Assembly (NCBI GenBank): GCA_035463315.1
Contig: DATHTJ010000168.1
Location: 1 to 6,130, forward strand
Length of the DNA: 6,130 nucleotides
Source of the DNA: GCA-003244245 sp035463315
GTDB taxonomy: Bacteria; Actinomycetota; Actinomycetes; Mycobacteriales; Pseudonocardiaceae
Direction: 5' to 3'
Shown here: piece by piece, positions 1 through 6,071 of the stretch
How positions within the stretch are numbered: the first letter of the stretch is position 1
Layout: every line of letters begins with the position of its first letter
Translations under genes and position numbers: made by a program
The notes under the pieces: generated by a model
The model's database searches: none
Seen by the model: only the letters and a program-made list of their open reading frames with translations
What the model was told of the DNA's origin: nothing

Positions 1-813
1 AAAGTGGAGGCGGACAAGCCGAGTGGCGGCGCGGTGGAAGGCGCGCGCGCTCAGCTTGGCGCACTGCGCCAGTTCGTCGTCGATCATGACCTCGTCAGCA
101 TTCCCGGTACAGAACAGGCGCTGGTCGCGGAAGCGCCACCGTACCAGCGTTCGAACTCCGCCTACATCGATATCCCCGGCCCGTACGACAAGGGCATGCC
201 TTCGATCTACTACATCGCGCCGCCTGATCCGTCGTGGTCCAAGGTCGAGCAGGATGCCTACGTGCCGGGCAAGTCGAACCTGCTGTTCACCTCAGCGCAC
301 GAAGTCTGGCCGGGGCATTTCCTGCAGTTCCTGCACTCGAACCGCTCGCCGTTCGAGTTCGGGCGGTTGTTCGTCGGCTATGCCTACGCGGAAGGTTGGG
401 CACATTACACCGAGGAAATGATGTGGGAAGCGGGTCTCGGTAACGGCGCGCCGGAGGCGCATATCGGCCAGCTCAGTGACGCGTTGCTGCGCAACGTGCG
501 TTTCCTGTGCGCGATCGGCATGCACACGCAGGGTATGAGCATGGCGAGTTGTGAGACGATGTTCCGCGAACAGGCTTACCAGGATCCTGGCAACGCGCGT
601 CAGCAGGCGGCGCGCGGCACTTACGACCCGGCCTATCTCAATTACACGATGGGTAAGCTGATGATCCGCAAGCTGCGCGCGGACTGGACTGCGAACCGCG
701 GTGGACGCGCTGCCTGGCGCGCGTTCCACGACCGCTTCTTGTCCTACGGCGGGCCGCCGATTCCACTGGTGCGCGAGCAGATGCTGGGAACGGCGGAGGG
801 AGACCTGTTCTAG
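1..813 (+). CDS. DUF885 family putative metallopeptidase, C-terminal part (5' end outside window)
   Basis: The frame is open from base 1 to TAG at 811-813, so this is the C-terminal ~270 residues of a longer protein; the GTG at 4 is unlikely to be the true start because family members are usually about 550-600 residues. The DUF885 signature is visible: a HEVWPGHFLQ segment (codons 100-109 of the window) corresponding to the family HExxPGHH(L/F)Q motif, then EGWAHYTEEM (from codon 131), which supplies a further acidic and histidine set typical of this putative zinc peptidase fold. The NYTMGKLMI and SYGGPPIPLVREQML segments are also typical of the C-terminal part. The family is often exported or lipid-anchored, but the N-terminus cannot be seen here. 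The substrate is unknown. Codons such as GAA and CAT are used more freely than in the downstream genes, which may hint at transfer. The reading frame ends one base before the next gene. Confidence 0.88.
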   Translation, partial: KVEADKPSGGAVEGARAQLGALRQFVVDHDLVSIPGTEQALVAEAPPYQRSNSAYIDIPGPYDKGMPSIYYIAPPDPSWSKVEQDAYVPGKSNLLFTSAHEVWPGHFLQFLHSNRSPFEFGRLFVGYAYAEGWAHYTEEMMWEAGLGNGAPEAHIGQLSDALLRNVRFLCAIGMHTQGMSMASCETMFREQAYQDPGNARQQAARGTYDPAYLNYTMGKLMIRKLRADWTANRGGRAAWRAFHDRFLSYGGPPIPLVREQMLGTAEGDLF

Positions 814-814
814 C

Positions 815-1855
815 GTGCGTTCGATGGACCCGCTGCTGCGTCACCACGGCGACGTCGACGCCACGCCGGGGTTGCTCGATTTCGCGGTGAATGTCCGCGG
901 CGACGGTCCACCGCCGTGGTTGCGGGCGCGGTTGGTCGCAGCGCTGGACCGGCTCGGCCGCTACCCCTGCGCGGCGCAGGACAGCGCTGCCCGGGCCGCG
1001 GTCGCCGCCCGACATGGCCGCGACCCAGCTGGAGTGCTCGTGCTCGGCGGGGTCGCGGAGGGTTTCGCTCTGCTACCCGCGCTGGTGCCCCGGTCAGCCG
1101 CTGTGGTGCACCCGTCATTCACCGAGCCCGAGGTGGCGTTGCGCAGAGCAGGCATCCCCGTCCTACGGGTGCCGACCGACGCCGCGTACCGGCTGCGGCC
1201 TGAACGGATCCCGGCCGAGGCCGACCTTGTGGTGGTCGGCAACCCCACCAACCCGACCTCGGTGCTGCACCCGGCCGAGGCGGTGCGCGCACTGGCCCGA
1301 CCGGGGCGGGTGCTCGTGGTGGACGAGGCCTTCGCGGATGCAGAGCCTGGTGAAGCGGAATCCCTGGCAGCCGATCGCGACACACCCGGCTTGCTGGTGT
1401 TGCGCAGTCTCACCAAGACGTGGGCACTGCCCGGGCTGCGCGCCGGTTACGCGCTGGGCGCGCCCGATCTGCTCGCCCGGCTGGCCGCACCGCGCCCGCC
1501 GTGGCCGGTCGGCACGCTGGCGTTGGAGGCGGTGCGGGCCTGCAGCGCACCAGCTGCCGTTGCCGAGGCCGTTGCCGCGGCTGCGCAGACCGTGCGGCAC
1601 CGGGAGTGGATGATCCAACGGCTGGCCGCTCTACCCGGCGTCACAGTCCATCAGCCGGCCGCAGCGCCTTTCCTGCTGCTGCATGTGCCACACGGTGAGC
1701 GGGTCCGCGCCGCGCTAACCGACGCCGGAATCGCGGTACGGCGCGCTGACACCTTCCCCGGCCTCACTCCCAACCACCTGCGGGTCGCCGTCCGACCTCC
1801 CGAGATCGCCACCCTGCTGGTGGATGCGCTGCATGCCGCGCTGGTCGCGTCGTGA
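815..1855 (+). CDS. cobC: Rv2231c-type PLP-dependent aminotransferase-fold protein (CobC/CobD-like)
   Basis: This is a fold-type I PLP enzyme of the class I/II aminotransferase superfamily, resembling HisC and the cobalamin enzyme CobD (L-threonine-O-3-phosphate decarboxylase, which supplies aminopropanol phosphate). With GTG 815 as residue 1 it has 346 residues. Visible landmarks are GNPTNPTS (NPTNP at 143-147), VDEAFAD (Asp170, expected to contact the PLP pyridine), SLTKTWALPGLRAGY (Lys201, the Schiff-base lysine) and the C-terminal HLRVAVR (Arg323, expected to bind substrate carboxylate). The start is uncertain. GTG 815 sits 11-12 bases after the GGAGGGAG stretch at 795-802, while ATG 824 (343 residues) has no nearby ribosome site. 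It is one base downstream of the DUF885 stop and overlaps the next start as GTGA (1852-1855). Mycobacterial Rv2231c heads the same gene order. A cobalamin role is inferred from family and neighbourhood; a histidinol-phosphate-type aminotransferase activity cannot be excluded. Confidence 0.9.
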   Translation: MRSMDPLLRHHGDVDATPGLLDFAVNVRGDGPPPWLRARLVAALDRLGRYPCAAQDSAARAAVAARHGRDPAGVLVLGGVAEGFALLPALVPRSAAVVHPSFTEPEVALRRAGIPVLRVPTDAAYRLRPERIPAEADLVVVGNPTNPTSVLHPAEAVRALARPGRVLVVDEAFADAEPGEAESLAADRDTPGLLVLRSLTKTWALPGLRAGYALGAPDLLARLAAPRPPWPVGTLALEAVRACSAPAAVAEAVAAAAQTVRHREWMIQRLAALPGVTVHQPAAAPFLLLHVPHGERVRAALTDAGIAVRRADTFPGLTPNHLRVAVRPPEIATLLVDALHAALVAS

Positions 1856-2043
1856 CTGTGACGGTGCGCGATGTGATCGCCGCGCTGGAGGCCGCTTATC
1901 CGCCTGGGCACCCGTGGTGCGTCCAGGCCGCAGCAGTGGTCTCGGCGGCGCTCGGCGGTACGGTCGATGTCCACGTTTCGTACCGCCGCACCGATCCCTG
2001 GACGATCGGCGCGGCGCGGCCAGCTGGGAGGCCCCTGCGGTGA
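1852..2043 (+). pseudogene. NIF3 family gene reduced to its two ends by an in-frame internal deletion
   Basis: The 63-codon frame from GTG 1852 (alternatives GTG 1858 or 1864) begins with TVRDVIAALEAAYPP, which matches the start of actinobacterial NIF3 (YbgI/Rv2230c-type) proteins. It then switches at about residue 18 or 19 (bases 1903-1911) to HPWCVQAAAVV and RRTDPWTIG, which match the extreme C-terminus of the same family. Intact actinobacterial members are about 360-380 residues, so roughly 300 internal codons are missing and the frame is kept. The HH and Asp metal ligands and the late HWxxE ligands all lie in the missing part, so the product cannot form the dinuclear metal centre. The position between the PLP enzyme and the zinc-ribbon gene is exactly where Rv2230c-type genes sit. 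Both ends keep 4-base GTGA overlaps with neighbours. Family assignment rests on remembered family sequences. The deletion could be genuine or an assembly error. Confidence 0.75.
2026..2031 (+). promoter_or_regulatory. Ribosome binding site of the zinc-ribbon gene
   Basis: GGGAGG lies eight bases before GTG 2040, inside the last codons of the NIF3 remnant. It decides the start of the next gene and shows why the 3' end of the NIF3 frame must persist. Confidence 0.7.
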
Positions 2044-2768
2044 ACGCCGATCCGGCCGCGCAACGCCGGCTGCTTGACCTGGCCGCAGTGGACGCCGAAC
2101 TGACCCGCGCCGCGCACCGGCGCCGGTCGCTGCCCGAGCTGGCCGAGATCGAGCAAGTCGAGAAGGATTGGCTGGCCGGCCGGGACTCGCTGGTCGCGGC
2201 GGAGACGGCGGCGTCGGACCTGGACCGCGAGATCCGCAAGCTGGAGGCTGAGATTGACCAGGTGCGGGCCCGGGAGGACCGGGACCGCGGTCTGCTCGAC
2301 TCCGGGTCGATCAGCTCCAGCAAGCAGTTGGAGGACCTGCAACATGAGTTGGCCACCCTGCAACGCCGCCAGACGGTCTTGGAGGACGACCTACTGGAGG
2401 TGATGGAGCGGCGGGAGGCCACTGGCGCCGACATTGACCGCGGTCGCGCCGCGCTGGCCGGCATCGAGCAGCGGCGCCTCGATGCCGCTCGCCGCCGGGA
2501 CGAGGCGGTGGCGGACCTGGAGTCCACCGAGCAACACCGGCAGCAGGAGCGCCACACCCTGGTCGGTGGGCTGCCCGCCGAACTGGTGGCGCTCTACGAG
2601 CGGATCCGGGCCCAGCGAGGCACCGGTGCCGCCCTGCTACGACAGCAACGTTGCGGCGCCTGCCAGCTGGAGCTGGATCGCACCGCGATCGGTCGCCTGC
2701 GGGAGGCGGCCCCCGAGGAGGTGCTGCGATGCGAGGAGTGCGGCGTCCTCCTGGTGCGGGGTGATTAA
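2040..2768 (+). CDS. Coiled-coil C4-type zinc-ribbon protein (Rv2229c-like)
   Basis: From GTG 2040 the protein has 242 residues. Residues ~10-190 are a long charged helical stretch rich in Glu, Arg, Leu and Ala with heptad-like spacing, as expected for an antiparallel coiled coil. The C-terminus carries a zinc ribbon: CGAC at 205-208 and CEEC at 231-234, with ~22 residues between the pairs. This is the architecture of the bacterial C4-type zinc-ribbon family, including Rv2229c, whose members are thought to bind nucleic acid or act as chaperone-like adaptors; the exact role is unknown. The start is supported by GGGAGG eight bases upstream and the GTGA overlap with the NIF3 remnant stop. The tail ends LVRGD, whereas relatives as I recall them run a few residues further after LVR. 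The junction with the recombinase fragment falls right here, so the last two or three codons and the stop may derive from that insertion. The zinc ribbon itself is intact. Confidence 0.88.
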   Translation: MNADPAAQRRLLDLAAVDAELTRAAHRRRSLPELAEIEQVEKDWLAGRDSLVAAETAASDLDREIRKLEAEIDQVRAREDRDRGLLDSGSISSSKQLEDLQHELATLQRRQTVLEDDLLEVMERREATGADIDRGRAALAGIEQRRLDAARRRDEAVADLESTEQHRQQERHTLVGGLPAELVALYERIRAQRGTGAALLRQQRCGACQLELDRTAIGRLREAAPEEVLRCEECGVLLVRGD

Positions 2769-3174
2769 CTGGTTCCATGCCGGGGTGCTGCCGGTGCCTG
2801 CTCGGCAGCTGCCGACCGGCACCATCCTGGTTGACCCGCCTGAGGCGGCGACCGGCGTGGTGGTGGCGTACTGCCGGGTCAGCTCGCATGATCAGGAGGC
2901 GGACTTGGAGCGCCAAGCTGGACGGGTGCTCACCGCCTGTTCGGGGCGCGGGATCAGGATCGACCGGACGGTCACCGAGATCGGTTCCGGACTTGACGAG
3001 CGGTGCCCGGAGCTGCGGCGCCTGCTGGCTGACCCGAGGGTGGTGACGATTGTGGTCGAACACCGCGACCGGCTGGCTTGCTGTGGTGCCGAGTACCTGC
3101 AAGCCGCCCTGGCGGCACAGGGCCGAACCGTGGTGGTCCTCGACGATGCAGATCCGCCCGAGGACGTGCCATGA
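2761..3174 (+). pseudogene. tnpA: Truncated IS607-family serine recombinase (TnpA) fragment
   Basis: The frame from GTG 2761 (137 codons) reads WFHAGVLPVPARQLPTGTILV, then VVVAYCRVSSHDQEADLERQ, then IVVEHRDRLA and GRTVVVLDDA. This is the typical order of an IS607-type TnpA: the tail of the MerR-like helix-turn-helix, a linker, then the serine recombinase catalytic domain with nucleophile Ser41 (first Ser of RVSS). Intact members are about 190-200 residues. Here roughly the first 20 residues (half of the DNA-binding motif) and about 45-55 C-terminal residues are missing, and the frame stops after DDADPPEDVP. The usual RF after HRDRLA is CC (codons for CysCys), and a Cys sits in GLDERCPELRR where Arg is common, both consistent with decay. 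No accompanying TnpB gene is present. The start codon overlaps the zinc-ribbon gene by eight bases and has no clear ribosome site, so expression, if any, would be by coupling. The fragment is very unlikely to be an active transposase. Confidence 0.82.
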
Positions 3175-3193
3175 TCCGCGCGTGTCAAGAAAC

Positions 3194-3197
3194 GGAG
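3194..3197 (+). promoter_or_regulatory. Ribosome binding site deciding the RNase H start
   Basis: GGAG lies eight bases before GTG 3206. This favours GTG 3206 over the in-frame GTG 3182, which would add eight residues, and over starts inside the recombinase fragment. Confidence 0.6.
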
Positions 3198-3205
3198 TCG
3201 GGGCT

Positions 3206-4288
3206 GTGACCCGGCGAGTCATCATCGAGGCTGACGGCGGCTCCCGCGGGAATCCCGGTCCGGCCGGGTACGGGGCGGTGGTGCGGGACGCCGACACCGG
3301 GGAGCTGCTCGCCGAGGTTTCCGGCGGACTGGGTAACGCCACCAACAACGTCGCTGAGTATTCGGGCCTCATCGCCGGCTTGAGCGCCGCGCTCAAGGAA
3401 GGCGCTGAGTGCGCTGAGGCGCGGTTGGACTCCAAGCTGGTCGTGGAGCAGATGAGCGGCCGCTGGCAGGTCAAGCAACCGCACCTGCGGCCGCTGGCCA
3501 GCGAGGCGGCCGCGCTGGCCAGCCAGCTCGGCGACATCAAGTACACCTGGGTGCCGCGGGCCCGCAACGCCCACGCCGACCGGCTGGCCAACGAGGCGAT
3601 GGACACCCAGGCCGGCGTCACCCGCAGGCCCGCGGCACAGGCCGCGCCTCCGTCGCACTGGACCGGTGCCACCGGCCCTCCGACCCGGCTGCTGATGCTG
3701 CGGCACGGGCAGACCGAGCACTCCGCGCAACGCCGCTACTCCGGGCGCGGGGACCTGCCGCTGACCGAGCTGGGGGAGCGGCAGGCCGCCGCTGCCGCCG
3801 CGCGCCTGTCCACGATGGACGGTGTGGCCGTGGTGCTCAGCTCCCCGATGCTGCGAGCCCGGCAGACCGCCCAGCCCGTGGCCGACGCGCTGGGTGTGCC
3901 GCTGAGCGTCCACGATGGACTGATCGAGACTGATTTCGGGGCCTGGGAGGGCCTGACCTTCACCGAGGCGCGGGAGCGGGATCCGGCCCTGCACACCCGG
4001 TGGATCACCGACACCTCGGTGGCCGCGCCCGACGGCGAGAGCATGGACGCGGTGCACCGCAGGGTGCGCCGGGCGCTCGACCAGCTGATCGCCGAGCACG
4101 GCGGCGCCACCCTGGCCGTGGTCACCCACGTCACGCCCATCAAGGCGTTGCTGCGGATGGCGCTGGACGCCGGACCGTCGCTGCTGCACCGGTTGCACCT
4201 GGATCTCGCCTCACTGTCGGTGGCGGAGTTCTACCCCGACGGCCCCGCCTCGGTCCGGCTGGTCAACGACACTTCCCACCTCACCTAA
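3206..4288 (+). CDS. rnhA: Bifunctional RNase HI / histidine (alpha-ribazole-type) phosphatase
   Basis: From GTG 3206 this is a 360-residue fusion, close to the ~364 residues of Rv2228c. Residues 1-~131 are RNase HI: catalytic acids Asp10 (EADGGSRGN), Glu51 (NNVAEY), Asp75 (RLDSK) and Asp125 (NAHADRLANEA) are all present, so it should cut the RNA strand of RNA/DNA hybrids. A Pro/Ala/Thr linker (~134-160) leads to a phosphoglycerate-mutase-like histidine phosphatase: LRHGQTE with nucleophile His167, SSPMLRARQTA (212-222), ETDFGAWEG (241-249) and the second histidine in VVTHVTP (His308). In Rv2228c this half has CobC-like activity, dephosphorylating alpha-ribazole phosphate in cobalamin nucleotide-loop assembly. 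It acts in the cytoplasm. The gene follows the IS607 fragment by 31 bases, so transcription probably still comes from the upstream operon unless the scar brought a promoter. It ends convergently, overlapping the permease gene by four bases. Confidence 0.95.
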   Translation: MTRRVIIEADGGSRGNPGPAGYGAVVRDADTGELLAEVSGGLGNATNNVAEYSGLIAGLSAALKEGAECAEARLDSKLVVEQMSGRWQVKQPHLRPLASEAAALASQLGDIKYTWVPRARNAHADRLANEAMDTQAGVTRRPAAQAAPPSHWTGATGPPTRLLMLRHGQTEHSAQRRYSGRGDLPLTELGERQAAAAAARLSTMDGVAVVLSSPMLRARQTAQPVADALGVPLSVHDGLIETDFGAWEGLTFTEARERDPALHTRWITDTSVAAPDGESMDAVHRRVRRALDQLIAEHGGATLAVVTHVTPIKALLRMALDAGPSLLHRLHLDLASLSVAEFYPDGPASVRLVNDTSHLT

Positions 4289-5043
4289 TAGCTGCGCACC
4301 ACCAGGTAGATCGACACCGCCAAGCCCACCACGACTACCGTGCCCCGCAATACCGGCGCGGGCAGCTGACCAGCGATCTTCGCGCCGAGGAAGCCTCCCA
4401 CCAGGGTGGTGGGGGCCAGCAGTGCGACAACCGGCCAGTCCACCGGTGCGCCGATCGCGAACACCGCCACGCTGACCACGCTGATGATCAGCGACAGCAC
4501 ACCCTTGACGGCATTGAGCCGGCGCAGGTCGTCGTGCGCGGTGAGGGCGAGCACCGCGATGAGGATGACGCCGAGCGCCCCGCCGAAGTAGCCGCCGTAG
4601 ATCGCGGCGAGGAACACCGCAGGCAGCAGGAACGCGCGGCGATCGGGGGCCTCGGGGTGCGGTTCGCCGATCCGCCGGGCCAGCCACGGCTGCATCCCGA
4701 GCAGCACGCTGGCCAGCGCCACCAGCGCGGGCACCACTGCGTCGAACACCTCGGCGGGCAGCACGAGCAGCAGCAGGCTGCCCACCAGCGAGCCCGTCAC
4801 CGCCACACCGGTGGTCGACAACACCCGGCTCTGCTGGCCGCGCAGCTCCCGCCGGCTGCCCAGCGCCAAACCCACGTAACCGGGACACTGGATAACCGAG
4901 TTGGTGACATTCGCCGCAAGCGGCGGGAAACCGACTGCTAGCAGCGCCGGGAACAGCAGCAACGACCCACCGCCGGCCACGGCGTTGACAACGCCCGATG
5001 CGACGCCGGCAACGACCAGCAGGGCAAGGTCGACCGGCGGCAC
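4285..5043 (-). CDS. TSUP (TauE/SafE) family membrane permease
   Basis: The 252-residue product is almost entirely hydrophobic, with about seven to eight predicted membrane helices. It carries the two typical repeats of the TSUP family: NAVAGGGSLLLFPALL followed by NVTNSV near residues 20-45 in the first half, and YGGYFGGALGVILI in the second. The family exports or imports sulfite, sulfoacetate and related organosulfur anions. The substrate here cannot be told from sequence. GTG 5043 is the only sensible start, since no other start codon occurs in frame between it and rnpB. It has no clear Shine-Dalgarno sequence, so it may be translated inefficiently or from a leaderless transcript. It is divergent from rnpB, with only ~42 bases between, and convergent with the RNase H/phosphatase gene (stops TAG and TAA overlap at 4285-4288). 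It is not part of the cobalamin-linked operon. Confidence 0.92.
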   Translation of the reverse strand: MPPVDLALLVVAGVASGVVNAVAGGGSLLLFPALLAVGFPPLAANVTNSVIQCPGYVGLALGSRRELRGQQSRVLSTTGVAVTGSLVGSLLLLVLPAEVFDAVVPALVALASVLLGMQPWLARRIGEPHPEAPDRRAFLLPAVFLAAIYGGYFGGALGVILIAVLALTAHDDLRRLNAVKGVLSLIISVVSVAVFAIGAPVDWPVVALLAPTTLVGGFLGAKIAGQLPAPVLRGTVVVVGLAVSIYLVVRSY

Positions 5044-5075
5044 GAGGTGCCACGCTAACCCGGCCCGGGACGATC

Positions 5076-5081
5076 TATGCT
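5076..5081 (+). promoter_or_regulatory. Probable -10 element of rnpB
   Basis: TATGCT lies about five to seven bases before the first paired base of the RNase P RNA (5086), the right place for a -10 box. No good -35 match is seen 16-18 bases upstream. The permease gene reads away on the other strand, so its promoter must share this short gap. Confidence 0.45.
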
Positions 5082-5085
5082 GACA

Positions 5086-5496
5086 GGGCGGACGAGTTGG
5101 CCGGGCGGTCGCGTCGGGCTCGGTGACGGGCCCGCCGAGGAAAGTCCGGACTCCTCAGGGCAGGGTGGTTGCTAACGGCAACCCGGGGTGACCCGCGGGA
5201 CAGTGCCACAGAAAACAGACCGCCCCGTGCAAGCGGGGTAAGGGTGAAACGGTGGTGTAAGAGACCACCAGCGTCCCGGGTGACCGGGACGGCTCGGTAA
5301 ACCCCACCTGGAGCAAGGCCACAAGGCGCGTCGTTCTCGGCGCGCTGCGCAGGCGTTTGAGGGTGGCCCGCCCGATGCCTGCGGGTAGGCCGCACGAGCC
5401 TGCCGGCGACGGCAGGCCTAGATGGATGACCGCCGGCCGGGACGCCGCAAGGCGCCCGGTGCACAGGATCCGGCTTACAGGCCAGCTCGTCCGCCC
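5086..5496 (+). ncRNA. rnpB: RNase P RNA component, bacterial class A
   Basis: This is the catalytic RNA of ribonuclease P, which cleaves the 5' leader from precursor tRNAs together with the RnpA protein. The conserved core elements are present in order: GAGGAAAGTCCGGACTCC (5137-5154), ACAGAAAACAGACCGCC (5208-5224), AAACCCCACCTGGAGCAA (5299-5316), AGATGGATGACCG (5420-5432) and ACAGGATCCGGCTTACAG (5463-5480). GGGCGGACGAG (5086-5096) is perfectly complementary to CTCGTCCGCCC (5486-5496) and forms helix P1, which defines both ends. The span of ~411 nt is typical of actinobacterial class A RNAs. There is no T-rich terminator immediately after; a weak CCTGC-ACCA-GCAGG hairpin (5509-5522) is the only candidate. 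Open frames on either strand here are spurious. Confidence 0.97.
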
Positions 5497-5698
5497 CACC
5501 CTTCGCCACCTGCACCAGCAGGGGACGCATCGGAGTTGACTTGGTGAAACGCTCTCGCTGCTGCTCCAGGTTTCTCGATGCTCCCCGACGTCCGACGGCC
5601 CAGTGACGGCCTAGGCGTCGATCTTGCCCGGCGTTCCCTCGCGTGGTGCGAGCTCGGTAGTGATCTCCACGCAGGCTGACAGCCGTCTCGGCGTGCCG

Positions 5699-5707
5699 GG
5701 AGGAGGT
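5699..5707 (+). promoter_or_regulatory. Strong Shine-Dalgarno sequence before GTG 5715
   Basis: GGAGGAGGT sits seven bases before GTG 5715, the best ribosome-binding match in the window. The frame it opens has no stop through the window end at 6130, but its middle part is antisense to the transposase remnant and does not look like a protein. It may be the start of a gene interrupted by the insertion proposed at 5776-6071. Confidence 0.35.
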
Positions 5708-5775
5708 CACCGCCGTGCCAACCTCATCTCCGAAGCGGTGCCGGATCCGGGCGGAGCCCGGGATGCGTGCCCTAG

Positions 5776-6071
5776 TAAGAGCTGGAGTCGTGCACACCGG
5801 AGCACCGACCTGGTGCAGCCCGAGCACGCGGCGGCCCGGGGAGCCCTCGGCGGAACCGGTGCGGGTGTCGTCTGGCTCTGCCGTCGGGATGCCGTGTGGT
5901 AGCCCTCAGGGAGGGTCGAGGGAATGCCACACCCTGCCCACCCCGCCACCTTGCCGCGGGTTCCGGTCAGGCAATAACGGCCACCGAGGCCATTCCTCAT
6001 CAGTCAAGTCGCGACGATCATGCACAGGGATGATCTACCGCATTCCACCCGCTGGGTCCACGGGCCACGTC
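5776..6071. mobile_element. Candidate internally deleted IS5-type element (296 bp)
   Basis: CTAG occurs at 5772-5775 and 6072-6075 within CCTAGT(A/G)AG, exactly 300 bases apart. IS5 elements duplicate a YTAR target of which CTAG is one form. The interval contains an IS5-like transposase N-terminus whose start lies 46 bases inside the right edge, a normal distance from a terminal repeat. The two edges show only patchy inverted similarity: GA, TGG, CGTG and AC in the same order with one gap. The boundaries are an inference, and the CTAG pair could be chance. Confidence 0.25.
5906..6025 (-). pseudogene. IS5-type transposase N-terminal remnant
   Basis: On the minus strand from GTG 6025 the frame reads RRDLTDEEWPRWPLLPDRNP then RQGG (down to about 5945), which is the characteristic opening of IS5/DUF4096-type transposases (LTDEEWxxLxPLLPDRxPRRGGRW). 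One residue appears to be missing between the TDEEW and PLLP blocks. After GGG similarity is lost, and a TGA stops the frame at 5906-5908, so the DDE catalytic domain is absent. It cannot encode a working transposase. The match is short but distinctive. Confidence 0.6.

Noticed and set aside
814..1855. Cobalamin riboswitch ahead of the cobC-like gene
   Set aside because: The gene begins one base after the DUF885 stop, leaving no untranslated leader, and no B12-box-like sequence was seen.
3151..3179. Direct repeat GATCCGC at 3151 and 3173 as a recombinase-fragment target duplication
   Set aside because: Both copies lie on the same side of the fragment, and IS607 elements do not normally make target duplications.
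2311..3672. 453-codon open frame on the minus strand
   Set aside because: It is antisense to the zinc-ribbon gene, recombinase fragment and RNase H domain, all of which have clear family motifs; its product is low-complexity Pro/Arg/Ala-rich, as expected of a high-GC shadow.
3185..4198. 337-codon minus-strand frame
   Set aside because: It is antisense to the RNase HI/phosphatase gene, whose catalytic residues are all intact in the plus frame.
4000..4941. 313-codon plus-strand frame
   Set aside because: It overlaps the phosphatase domain in another frame and runs antisense to the permease; its His/Gln/Arg-rich product is a shadow.
5509..5522. CCTGC-ACCA-GCAGG hairpin as the rnpB terminator
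   Set aside because: A five-pair stem without a T run is too weak to call.
5075..5827. Minus-strand frames over rnpB, including one with a VSYTTVSPLPRLHGAVCF-like segment
   Set aside because: Such proteins are a known misannotation produced by translating the antisense of RNase P RNA; the RNA core motifs and P1 pairing explain the sequence.
5624..5902. 92-codon plus-strand frame
   Set aside because: It has no ribosome site, no recognisable motif and poor codon periodicity, and it crosses the proposed element edge.
5921..6046. GGAATGC (5921-5927) and GCATTCC (6040-6046) as terminal inverted repeats
   Set aside because: Seven bases with no extension is expected by chance in this much sequence, and it does not fit the CTAG boundaries.
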